Shown here in pieces: positions 36,060 to 43,432 of a DNA stretch of 64,000 nt. The position numbers and the translations under genes were made by a program. Where the stretch lies: positions 186,001-250,000 of the forward strand of contig NZ_JAALCR010000002.1 in assembly GCF_011065895.1 (NCBI RefSeq), written 5' to 3'. Numbering within the stretch: position 1 is the stretch's first letter; each line of letters opens with the position of its first letter. The DNA is from Paludisphaera rhizosphaerae. GTDB taxonomy: Bacteria > Planctomycetota > Planctomycetia > Isosphaerales > Isosphaeraceae. The notes under the pieces are model-generated. The model was given only the letters and a program-made list of their open reading frames with translations. It searched no databases and had not been told where the DNA came from.

Positions 36060-37757
36060 TCAGTCGGTATCGGAAGAAGGGTGCCAGGCGACGGGCTTCG
36101 TCGGCCTTGGGGCTGCGAGGGCGGCCGGAGCGTCCAGCTTTCGGGCCGTGAGCATCGGCTGTGCGACCGATCGGAGGAGTTCGACGGCAGGTCCAGGAAC
36201 GATCCCGAGCACCGTGACGATCACCGCCGAGAGCCCGATCGGTAGCGCGATCGCCGGCCCCGCGGCTTTCAAGGGATGATCGGCGGGCTCGCGGAAGTAC
36301 ATCGCCCGCAGCACGCGGACATAGTAGAAAGCGGAGACAACGGAGTTGAACAGGCCCAACGCAACGAGCCAAGTCAGGGCGATCCGCGTCTCGGCCGGCC
36401 CTTGCCGCAGGGCCTCCATGAAAATGTAGAGCTTGCCGAAAAAGCCGCCGAACGGCGGGACGCCGATCAGCGAGAACATCAGGACCACAATGCCGAGAGC
36501 CAGGAGCGGCGACCGGCGCCCCAGACCGTCGAGGTCGGCGATGGCATCGCCCCCTCGATCGCGGGCCGTCCATGCGGCTGCGGTGAACGCGCCAAGGTTC
36601 GCGAAGGCGTAGACGACCAGATAGTAGAGCACCGCTCCAGCCGCCGCAGGACCGGAAGTCGAAACGCTGGCCGCTGCCAGGCCGACGAGCATGTAGCCCG
36701 CATGAGCGATCGACGAATAGGCCAGCATCCGCTTGAGGTTCGTCTGCCCCAGCGCCGCGAAGTTTCCGTAGGTCATCGTCGCCGCGGCAATGAGCGCCAC
36801 GACGCCGATCCAGCCGGGCCCCAGGACGGTCATCGACGGATGCGACCACGCGCCGAGCCCATGCAAGAAGACCTTCAACATCGCCACGAAGGCAGCGATC
36901 TTCGAGCCAGTCGCGATCCAGGCGGCGACCGGAGCGGGCGCTCCTTCGTAAACGTCGGGAGCCCATTGGTGGAAGGGCACTGCGGCGACCTTGAAGCCGA
37001 ACCCCGCGAGCATCAGCAACAACGCCGCACCGCCGGCCAGGTTCCCCGTCATCCCCCGACCTCCGCCCGCGAGCACTCGACCGATCGCGTCGAAGTAAGT
37101 TGATCCGGTCAGGCCGTAGACGAGGCTCAGACCGTAGAGGAACAGGGCGGAAGAAACCGCACCGTAGATGAAATACTTGAGGCCCGCCTCGGGTGAACGC
37201 GGCTTCGATTTCTCGAAGGCCGTCGCGAGATAGAGACAGATCGTCATCGTCTCCAGGGCGATGAACAGCGTCGCCAATTCCTCCGAGGCGGCCAGGAGCA
37301 TCATGCCGACCGTCGCCCACAGCAGGAGGGCGAAATACTCGCCGATCTCCTCGGTGAAGGAGTAGGCGCAAGAGATCCAGACGACCATCGCCAGCGTCGA
37401 TAGCAGCAGGAGATTCAGAACGTCGGTCGACAGGCCGCGCGCGAGTGTGCCCAGAAAGATCAGCCCGTCCGTTCGCGCGAGGTACGAGCCGAGCGAAGAG
37501 CCGAACGCACCTTCCAGCCTCGACGGATCGGACTGGGCCGTCGCGTCGATCCAGAGGAGGAGCAGCGTCGTCGCCAGGGCGAGTCCGACGCCGGCCATGG
37601 TCAGTCGTCCCACAGCCAGTCGACGCGACTCACCGTCGAGACGTCGATACCAGGCAAGGTCTCCCATGACCACGACGAGGCCCCAGAGCGCCAGAACGAC
37701 GGCAGGGGCCACGCAGAGAAAATCTCGGTAGTCGAACGGGGGAACAGTCAGGGGCAT
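36060..37757 (-). CDS. nuoN: NADH-quinone oxidoreductase subunit N
   Basis: The 565-residue antiporter-like subunit of complex I has roughly 14 membrane segments. It is recognised by LFIALETMTICLYLATAF, GLKYFIYGAVSSALFLYGLSLVYG, FKVAAVPFHQWAPDVYEGAPAPV and LKRMLAYSSIAHAGYMLVGL, typical of NuoN. It forms one of the proton-pumping modules in the membrane arm. ATG 37757 was chosen over GTG 37766. It is the last of five complex I genes in this cluster (A-H-J-K-N); NuoL and NuoM, the other two antiporter-like subunits, are absent here. Confidence 0.94.
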   Translation of the reverse strand: MPLTVPPFDYRDFLCVAPAVVLALWGLVVVMGDLAWYRRLDGESRRLAVGRLTMAGVGLALATTLLLLWIDATAQSDPSRLEGAFGSSLGSYLARTDGLIFLGTLARGLSTDVLNLLLLSTLAMVVWISCAYSFTEEIGEYFALLLWATVGMMLLAASEELATLFIALETMTICLYLATAFEKSKPRSPEAGLKYFIYGAVSSALFLYGLSLVYGLTGSTYFDAIGRVLAGGGRGMTGNLAGGAALLLMLAGFGFKVAAVPFHQWAPDVYEGAPAPVAAWIATGSKIAAFVAMLKVFLHGLGAWSHPSMTVLGPGWIGVVALIAAATMTYGNFAALGQTNLKRMLAYSSIAHAGYMLVGLAAASVSTSGPAAAGAVLYYLVVYAFANLGAFTAAAWTARDRGGDAIADLDGLGRRSPLLALGIVVLMFSLIGVPPFGGFFGKLYIFMEALRQGPAETRIALTWLVALGLFNSVVSAFYYVRVLRAMYFREPADHPLKAAGPAIALPIGLSAVIVTVLGIVPGPAVELLRSVAQPMLTARKLDAPAALAAPRPTKPVAWHPSSDTD

Positions 37758-37782
37758 CGGTCGCACATCCAGAAGGGCAGGC

Positions 37783-38112
37783 TCAGCCCGAGAGCGAGTC
37801 GTATCGATCGACGTCCACGGCGTGTCGTCGGCGGTAGCAAAGGAGGATCAGCCCGATCCCCACGGCGACCTCAGCCGCAGCGACCGCGATCACCAGGAGG
37901 GCCAGGATCACTCCCGGGAGCGGCCCGGAGTCGGGGGCGTGAGTTCCGTACCTCCAAAATGCGACGAGGTTGATGTTCGCGGCGTTCAACATGATCTCGA
38001 TGGCCATCAGCACAGCGATCGCGTTACGCCGAACGAGGACGCCGATCAGCCCAATCGCGAAGGACGCCGCTGCGAAGTCCAGGAACCAGCTTAGAGGGAT
38101 GTCGTTCGTCAT
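37783..38112 (-). CDS. nuoK: NADH-quinone oxidoreductase subunit K
   Basis: The 109-residue membrane protein has three membrane segments. FAIGLIGVLVRRNAIAVLMAIEIMLNAANINLVAFW carries the conserved Glu used in proton transfer, and LLVIAVAAAEVAVGIGLILLCYR the second. It forms the centre of the complex I membrane arm between NuoJ and NuoN. It lies 17 bases downstream of nuoJ. Confidence 0.96.
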   Translation of the reverse strand: MTNDIPLSWFLDFAAASFAIGLIGVLVRRNAIAVLMAIEIMLNAANINLVAFWRYGTHAPDSGPLPGVILALLVIAVAAAEVAVGIGLILLCYRRRHAVDVDRYDSLSG

Positions 38113-38129
38113 GTCGTCGTTCCGATTCG

Positions 38130-38771
38130 TCAGGACGGGGACGATCCCACCGGTTCCGCAACGTTCACCGACCGTGATTCAGTCTCGGTCGCCGCTGATC
38201 CGGGCGCCTCGTCGCGGTGTGCGAGCGCGACGGCTCCGACTAGCGCGGCGGTGAGTAGCAGGCCGGCCAGTTCGAAGGCCATCGCGTAGCGGGTCACGAA
38301 CTCCACTCCGACCACCCGTGCCATGTCGTCGACAGCCTGTCGCCGCTCGACGGCGCTCGCTGCCTCGTCTGCGCTGGGGGCGATCGAGGGGCGGGAGGTC
38401 ATCCGCGACCAGGGGCTCGTCCCTGACGGGGAGACGGCGTTGTTGATGCCGAAGAACAGGACGGCGAAGAGACAGAACCCGGCCGCCAGAGCCGGCGTGC
38501 GCCAGGGGCCTGACAGGCTGCCCCCTTCATCGCCGCGAGTATTCCGCGTGAGCATGATCCCGAACATCAAAAGGATCGCCACGGCCCCGATGTAAACAAG
38601 CACTTGCACGGCTGCGAGGAACTCGGCGTCCAGCAGCACGAACAGGCAGGCGACGCAGAAGAAGAAGCCGACGAGATGCAGGGCCGCGTGGACGAGGTTG
38701 CGCGACAGAACCGTGCCGAGCGCGGCCAGCAGGCCGAGAGTCGCAATCACCAGGAAGACGAGCTGGAGCAC
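38130..38771 (-). CDS. nuoJ: NADH-quinone oxidoreductase subunit J
   Basis: The 213-residue membrane subunit has segments at about residues 1-20, 27-45 and 50-73, and further ones near 100 and 170. Key NuoJ signatures are LVHAALHLVGFFFCVACLFVLL and VLVYIGAVAILLMFGIMLT. The loop between the last segments is long and Ser/Ala-rich. GTG 38771 was chosen because GAGAGG lies six bases before it; the frame is also open from a GTG at 38792, touching the nuoH stop. Confidence 0.93.
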   Translation of the reverse strand: MLQLVFLVIATLGLLAALGTVLSRNLVHAALHLVGFFFCVACLFVLLDAEFLAAVQVLVYIGAVAILLMFGIMLTRNTRGDEGGSLSGPWRTPALAAGFCLFAVLFFGINNAVSPSGTSPWSRMTSRPSIAPSADEAASAVERRQAVDDMARVVGVEFVTRYAMAFELAGLLLTAALVGAVALAHRDEAPGSAATETESRSVNVAEPVGSSPS

Positions 38772-38792
38772 GACGATCCTCTCCCCTTCCAC

Positions 38793-40031
38793 TCAACGCA
38801 CCGCGCCGGCGTCGACTGGGGCGACCGTCGGCCAGTCGGCGTCGATGGGGACGGCGGCGGCGAGTTTTCGGTTCACCCAGAAGACCAGCTTCACGGCTGC
38901 GACCGCCAGAGGCCCCGTGATGATCAGTCCCCAGGCCCAGGCCGGCAGGCTCGGCCCTCGACCTCGCAAGACGACCTCGTACCAGACTGCCGCGAACAGG
39001 ACGTTGAGCACGCAGAGCGGAACCAGATACTTCCACGCGAAGTTCATCAGCCGGTCGATCCGCATCCGGGGGAGCGTCGCCCGAACCCAGAACATTGCGA
39101 AGATGAACAGTAGCACCTTCAGCAGGAAGACCGCCAGCAGGATCGCGTCGACGAAGAGGTACGACAGGATCGAGCCGTTGATCAGGTTTACGGGGAACGA
39201 CGAGAACGGCAACGGAGTCCCGCCCCCCAGGAACAGCACCGTGGCCACGCAGCTCACCGAGAAGACGCTCAGGTATTCGGCCAGGAAGAAGAGGCCGAAC
39301 CTCATGCCTGAATACTCGGTGTGATAGCCGGCGATGATCTCGGACTCGGCCTCGGGAATGTCGAAGGGCGTGCGGTTCACTTCGGCCACGCCAGCGATCA
39401 GGAAGATCATGAACGCCAAAAACCCCGGAGGATTGAGGGCGTTCCAGCCGTAGTTCACCTGATGCTCGAAGATCGTGACCAGGCTCAAACTGCCCGCCCA
39501 GAGGACGACGGGGATCGTCGACAGCACCTGGGGGATCTCGTAAGAAACCAGTTGGGCCACGGCGCGCATCGCACCCAGCAACGAGAACTTGTTGCGGCTC
39601 GACCAACCGGCCAAGAAGATCCCCAGCGGACTCAGGCTGGAAACGGCGACGAGGTACACGAGGGCCGACGGCGGATCGATGGGAACCAGTCCGACTGCAA
39701 AGGGCACGACGGCCAGCGTCAGAAAGGCTGAGACCAGGACCATCACCGGTGCGAGGAGGTGGACGACGCCGTCAGCCGACCGAGGGACGATGCTTTCCTT
39801 GGCGATCAGCTTGATCGCGTCGGCGATCGGCTGCAACAGTCCCAGTGGGCCGACGCGGTTGGGGCCGATTCGGTCCTGAAACCGGGCGGCGACCTTGCGC
39901 TCCAGCCAGACCATGTAAGCGACGATCCCAGGGAAGATCCCGGCGAAGCCGACGAGCAGCCATAGGGCCCAGACGACCGCAGTGCTCCAGGTCAGGTCGA
40001 CGTGATGCGACTGGGCGTACAAGACCGACAC
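38793..40031 (-). CDS. nuoH: NADH-quinone oxidoreductase subunit H
   Basis: The 412-residue subunit anchors the quinone-binding module to the membrane arm. It has about eight membrane segments. Signatures are MVWLERKVAARFQDRIGPNRVGPLGLLQPIADAIKL and AEVNRTPFDIPEAESEIIAGYHTEYSGMRF, the latter being the conserved acidic loop near the quinone site. GTG 40031 has AGGGG eight bases upstream; another GTG at 40052 is possible. It is separated from nuoA by 43 bases, with no nuoB, C, D, E, F, G or I between. Confidence 0.96.
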   Translation of the reverse strand: MSVLYAQSHHVDLTWSTAVVWALWLLVGFAGIFPGIVAYMVWLERKVAARFQDRIGPNRVGPLGLLQPIADAIKLIAKESIVPRSADGVVHLLAPVMVLVSAFLTLAVVPFAVGLVPIDPPSALVYLVAVSSLSPLGIFLAGWSSRNKFSLLGAMRAVAQLVSYEIPQVLSTIPVVLWAGSLSLVTIFEHQVNYGWNALNPPGFLAFMIFLIAGVAEVNRTPFDIPEAESEIIAGYHTEYSGMRFGLFFLAEYLSVFSVSCVATVLFLGGGTPLPFSSFPVNLINGSILSYLFVDAILLAVFLLKVLLFIFAMFWVRATLPRMRIDRLMNFAWKYLVPLCVLNVLFAAVWYEVVLRGRGPSLPAWAWGLIITGPLAVAAVKLVFWVNRKLAAAVPIDADWPTVAPVDAGAVR

Positions 40032-40074
40032 GTCCGCAACCCCTTTCGCCACCGTCGTCGCAGCCCTCGACGGC

Positions 40075-40434
40075 TCAACTCCACTTCAGAACGCCCTTCG
40101 CCCATGCGTAGGCCAGGCCGACGAATAGCAGGGCAAGGAAGATCGTCATCTCGACGAGTGCATACGCCCCCAGCGCTCCATATGCAGCCGCCCAGGGATA
40201 GAGGAAGACCGTTTCGACGTCAAAGACGACGAACATGATGGCGTAGATATAGTACTGGATACGGAAACGCACCCAGGTCTCGCCTTGGGTACGGACGCCG
40301 CATTCATACACGTCCGACTTCGTGTGCGACCGCTTGCGTGGAGCAGCCAGGGCGACGATCACCAGTGGAGCCAGCGCGAAGCCGACGGCCACCAGCAACA
40401 GCAACCCAACGAAGACGTAATTGGCGGCGACCAT
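40075..40434 (-). CDS. nuoA: NADH-quinone oxidoreductase subunit A
   Basis: The 119-residue membrane protein has three membrane segments. KSDVYECGVRTQG and FVVFDVETVFLYPWA are the NuoA signatures. It helps form the quinone cavity with NuoH. ATG 40434 follows the stop of the 89-aa gene by three bases (TGA-GCG-ATG), so the two are translationally linked. Complex I genes elsewhere in the genome must supply the hydrophilic arm. Confidence 0.95.
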   Translation of the reverse strand: MVAANYVFVGLLLLVAVGFALAPLVIVALAAPRKRSHTKSDVYECGVRTQGETWVRFRIQYYIYAIMFVVFDVETVFLYPWAAAYGALGAYALVEMTIFLALLFVGLAYAWAKGVLKWS

Positions 40435-40437
40435 CGC

Positions 40438-40707
40438 TCAGCCGGCCGCAGGGGCCAGGACGTCGACCTCGGTGTTTTCGTCCAGGGCCACAACGGTGAT
40501 CTCACCATCGGCCCGACGGATCTGAAGGGTCGACTGATGGATGGCCGAGGCCTTTCCGCCCATCTCGATCCCGCCCACGGGCCGTCGACCTTCGCGCTCG
40601 ACGACACCCTCAAACTGCGTCTTCCAGCGGCGATGCCCGACGCGGACGAACTGGACGACGCGGACCTGGGTCCCCGGAGTGTATTTGGGCGTGCGGGTAG
40701 GGATCAT
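40438..40707 (-). CDS. Small hypothetical protein coupled to nuoA
   Basis: The 89-residue protein is not one I recognise. It has no signal peptide or membrane segment. Short strands alternate (TQVRVVQFVRV, KTQFEGVVEREG, EITVVALDENTEVDVL) with a His/Gln-containing middle, suggesting a small beta-barrel. Its stop lies three bases before the nuoA start, so it is the first gene of the complex I operon seen here. The small size, basic N-terminal half and acidic C-terminal half are the only features visible. Confidence 0.7.
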   Translation of the reverse strand: MIPTRTPKYTPGTQVRVVQFVRVGHRRWKTQFEGVVEREGRRPVGGIEMGGKASAIHQSTLQIRRADGEITVVALDENTEVDVLAPAAG

Positions 40708-40867
40708 AAAAAGCCGGTCGTTCCGAGGGCGGCTCGCGCCGCGGTGGATGAGGAGAGATTCCCCGGCCGACCACTGCGACGTCGGCGGGACGGGGATGTC
40801 TTTCGACCACCCCGACCCCTGATCTTAAGGAACACAGTCCACCTGGGCAAGGGTTGTCCCCGGTCGT

Positions 40868-41221
40868 TCACCGTCGTTTCGTCTTGTATCCAATCTTTTG
40901 CAACGCTTTGTCGGCGGCGTCACGGTGATCGCCCTGGAGTTCGATGTTGCCGTCCTTGAGGGTTCCGCCTGAACCGCATGCGTTCTTCAGTCGAGTCGCC
41001 AGATCGGCCAGGTCGTTTCCTTCAGGGTCGAGGCCAGAAACGACGGTGACGACCTTCCCCTTGGGACGCTTCTCGACGGCTAGACGCGCAGTTTGAGTTT
41101 CGGGCGGGATTCTGACCGGCTCCGTCTTCCTGGGTGGGCAGGTGCATTCGGCTTCAGGCTGTCCGCAATCGTCGCAGACGGGAGGACGGTCCCAGGGGGT
41201 GCCGGCGAAAAGACGGGTCAC
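40868..41221 (-). CDS. yciH: SUI1/YciH-type translation initiation factor homologue
   Basis: The 117-residue protein has a four-Cys zinc-ribbon-like segment near the N-terminus (CDDC then CTCP). The SUI1/eIF1 domain starts at about residue 40 (RLAVEKRPKGKVVTVVSGLD, LATRLKNACGSGGTLKDGNIELQGDH, ALQKIGYKTKRR). This is the bacterial YciH family, thought to influence start-codon choice by the ribosome. GTG 41221 was chosen because GAGGG lies eight bases upstream. It lies 11 bases downstream of the DinB gene. Confidence 0.93.
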   Translation of the reverse strand: MTRLFAGTPWDRPPVCDDCGQPEAECTCPPRKTEPVRIPPETQTARLAVEKRPKGKVVTVVSGLDPEGNDLADLATRLKNACGSGGTLKDGNIELQGDHRDAADKALQKIGYKTKRR

Positions 41222-41232
41222 GGCGAGGTCCC

Positions 41233-41736
41233 TCACACGATCGGGAAGGTGTATCGGGGCTGGATCGCCACCGAAAGATTGGCGCGCTTGGCGTAGAGGA
41301 ACTTCAGGTGATGATCGAGGTGCCCTACGTAGGTGGCCACGAGGTCGGCCAGCGTTTTGCGTCCAGTCTCCGAATGGATTCCGGAGCGGGCGAAGTCTTC
41401 GTCGGAGCAGGCTCGTAGGATCCGTTCTGTCCAGCGACGGTTGGCGGCGAAGAGAGCGACAGCCAGGTCGAGCGGGGCGTCCTGCATCTGGAGCCGATCG
41501 TTCCAGGCGTTCTCGTCGTAGGCCAGCAGCGAGGGGTTCGGCTCGGCGATCACTCGTTTCATTCGGTCGCTGGCCACCACGTCGCTGTCCGCCAGATGGG
41601 CGACGAGCTCGGCGATGCTCCACGCCCCCGGCCCCGGCTTGGCGCGGGCCTGCTCGTCGGTCAGGCCGTGGACGGCGTATTCCAGGGTGGCCGGGCCCAG
41701 GGCGTAACGGTCTATGAGTTCTGTGGCCTTGCTCAT
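41233..41736 (-). CDS. DinB family metal-binding protein
   Basis: The 167-residue protein is a four-helix DinB-type bundle. His 47 in IAELVAHLADSD and His 139 with His 143 in YVGHLDHHLKFL form the expected metal-binding triad. WSIAELVAHLADS is the most recognisable stretch. DinB-like enzymes act in thiol-dependent reactions or have unknown roles. It lies four bases downstream of the 171-aa gene and 11 bases before yciH, so the three likely form one operon. Confidence 0.87.
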   Translation of the reverse strand: MSKATELIDRYALGPATLEYAVHGLTDEQARAKPGPGAWSIAELVAHLADSDVVASDRMKRVIAEPNPSLLAYDENAWNDRLQMQDAPLDLAVALFAANRRWTERILRACSDEDFARSGIHSETGRKTLADLVATYVGHLDHHLKFLYAKRANLSVAIQPRYTFPIV

Positions 41737-41740
41737 GGCG

Positions 41741-42256
41741 TTAGTCCTGATCGGAGGAGTCGTCTCCGGTTTCCGGCGAGCGTCGCCAGATGGAGAGTTG
41801 GGGATGGTTGTATTCCACGAACCAGATTTCCTCTTCCACGCCCAGTTCCATGGCGAACCTGCGTGCGACGAGGTGATTGACCACCTCGAGAGAGACCGCC
41901 AGGAAGTCGGTCCGGTCGTCTTCGGCCGAGTCGTCCGGATTATGGAAGATGAACCGGATGACGATCACCCGCTCATCAATCGGACCCTGGTTGGACAGGT
42001 ATCGCCCGTCCATCTCGTAGATTGAATAGCCCCGGCTCGCCTTGCAGAGGTTCTTGATCCAGCGCTCTTCGTCGAAGTCCTCCTGCTTGCGGCGGCGGGC
42101 GATCGATTGCTTGACGAACGGGATCCTGCGGATGGCGCGCTCGTCGAACAGGTCTTCGAGGACTTCCTGGATCTTGCCGAAATAGCCGAGCTTCTTCGGC
42201 AGGATGACTTCATACATCCGGGCGGGCTTTGGCCCACTGAAGCGATAGTTGGCCAT
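41741..42256 (-). CDS. Unknown 171-aa protein
   Basis: I do not recognise this protein. It is 171 residues, soluble, and highly charged. It begins ANYRFSGPKPARMYEVILPKKLGYFGKIQEVLEDLFDERAI in short pieces that look like a helical cap. It then has IARRRKQEDFDEERWIKNL, a strand-rich part with YSIYEMDGRYLSN and VIVIRFIFHN, and VVNHLVARRFAMELGVEEEIWFVEYN. Such a small alpha/beta fold has no visible catalytic motif. It is co-directional with DinB and yciH, 39 bases after the glycosylase gene. Confidence 0.72.
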   Translation of the reverse strand: MANYRFSGPKPARMYEVILPKKLGYFGKIQEVLEDLFDERAIRRIPFVKQSIARRRKQEDFDEERWIKNLCKASRGYSIYEMDGRYLSNQGPIDERVIVIRFIFHNPDDSAEDDRTDFLAVSLEVVNHLVARRFAMELGVEEEIWFVEYNHPQLSIWRRSPETGDDSSDQD

Positions 42257-42295
42257 GCCCTACCCTCGCGTCTCGTGCGGCGGTCGTTGCGGGGA

Positions 42296-42958
42296 TCAAC
42301 CGTCGACGGCGATTGGTCCGCCATCGGGTAAGACGACTCTCAACGGGCAAGGTTCGCAACGCGGCGCCGAGGGTTTGCAGAACCGTCGACCCACATCGGC
42401 GAAATCCGACGACATCCGCGCAAGGTCGGCCGGATCGCCCTCGGCAGCGGAGATCAACGCTTGAGCCGCATCGTCGTATTCCGCCGTCACATCGATCCAG
42501 CCGTGTCGGACCAGGATGCGATAGGTTGCTCGATCGACGGGGTACGAGGCCTGACCGAAGACGTGCAACGCGATCCCGTCGGCCGTGGCTCGGCCGACTC
42601 CGTTGATCGCCGCCAGCTCGTCTCGCGGAAACGGCGGTTGAGTCTCGCCGGGACCTGGCTCGTGCTCCAGGTCCTCGCGGTGGGAGGCGTACCAGCCCGC
42701 AAGCCGTTGAAGCAGCCGAACAAGCCTGGGGTCGGCCTCGACGCGAGCGTCACGAAGGACGTCGGCGACCTCCGCAAGAGGCGCGGCGGCCAGTTCGGCC
42801 GGATCAAGCAGGCCGGCCTCGTCGAGCGCAGAGGCCGCTGGATCGCCTCGGCCACCGAAAACGGCCAGGTCGATCAGCGCCTGAAACCGAGACGCCCCCT
42901 TGGGGAAGTCGATGGGCCGGCCTCGAAGGACCGGCAGCACATCACGCAAGGGGGGCAT
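42296..42958 (-). CDS. HhH-GPD (endonuclease III-like) DNA glycosylase
   Basis: The 220-residue protein resembles endonuclease III. The helix-hairpin-helix is INGVGRATADGIALHVF (about 118-134), with the catalytic-type Asp at 142 in YPVDRATYRI. At the position where Nth has its lyase Lys there is Thr, so it should be a monofunctional glycosylase at best. The iron-sulfur loop is FCKPSAPRCEPCPL: Cys 194, 201 and 204 are present but the fourth Cys, expected near 210, is Leu. The cluster may be absent. DNA base substrate is unknown. It stands 39 bases before the 171-aa gene. Confidence 0.85.
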   Translation of the reverse strand: MPPLRDVLPVLRGRPIDFPKGASRFQALIDLAVFGGRGDPAASALDEAGLLDPAELAAAPLAEVADVLRDARVEADPRLVRLLQRLAGWYASHREDLEHEPGPGETQPPFPRDELAAINGVGRATADGIALHVFGQASYPVDRATYRILVRHGWIDVTAEYDDAAQALISAAEGDPADLARMSSDFADVGRRFCKPSAPRCEPCPLRVVLPDGGPIAVDG

Positions 42959-43022
42959 TGGGAACCTCCGCGAAAGTCGCGGGAGGGGAGAGCCGGCGCC
43001 GACCAGACCGGCTCCGGTCGAT

Positions 43023-43304
43023 TCAGGACTTCTTGGCCTTCTCGACGGCCGCCTTGTAGGCGCGGGCCAGCTTGCTCTTGCGACGGGCGGCGGTGTTCTT
43101 GTGCAGAACGCCCCGAGCGCCGGCCTTGTCGATCTTCGCGACGGCGGCGCGGAACTGGGTTTCGGCGGCCTCGAAGTTCTTTTCGGCGGCCGTTTCCAGC
43201 GCCTTCCGCGAAGAGGTCTTCACGATCTTCTTGGCGATCCGGTTGTGGAGCCGCTTCTTGATGCTCTGGCGCAGCCGCTTGGCGGCTGATTTGGTCGTGG
43301 GCAT
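43023..43304 (-). CDS. rpsT: 30S ribosomal protein S20
   Basis: The 93-residue basic helical protein is S20: SAAKRLRQSIKKRLHNRIAKK, then KALETAAEKNFEAA, then GVLHKNTAARRKSKLARAYKAA. It binds 16S rRNA early in 30S assembly. Length fits the family. ATG 43304. A perfect 18-base palindrome (43354-43371) lies upstream; it may be a terminator or leader structure for the preceding TPR gene or for rpsT. Confidence 0.97.
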   Translation of the reverse strand: MPTTKSAAKRLRQSIKKRLHNRIAKKIVKTSSRKALETAAEKNFEAAETQFRAAVAKIDKAGARGVLHKNTAARRKSKLARAYKAAVEKAKKS

Positions 43305-43345
43305 GGGTGCGTCGATCTTCCCGCGTGGATGACGAAACGTAACAA

Positions 43346-43380
43346 AGCCCGCCCGCGCCGGGCCCGGCGCGATTGCGGGC
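43346..43380. terminator. GC-rich hairpin between the TPR gene and rpsT
   Basis: The 18-base perfect palindrome CGCGCCGGGCCCGGCGCG (43354-43371) is flanked by outer GCCCGC and GCGGGC arms. On the minus strand it lies downstream of the TPR gene and upstream of rpsT. No T-run is obvious, so termination is a prediction. Confidence 0.4.
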
Positions 43381-43432
43381 GTCCTGTTGAGGTCGGCCTA
43401 CTTGAGGAGAAACTTTACCATGAACCGGTGCT

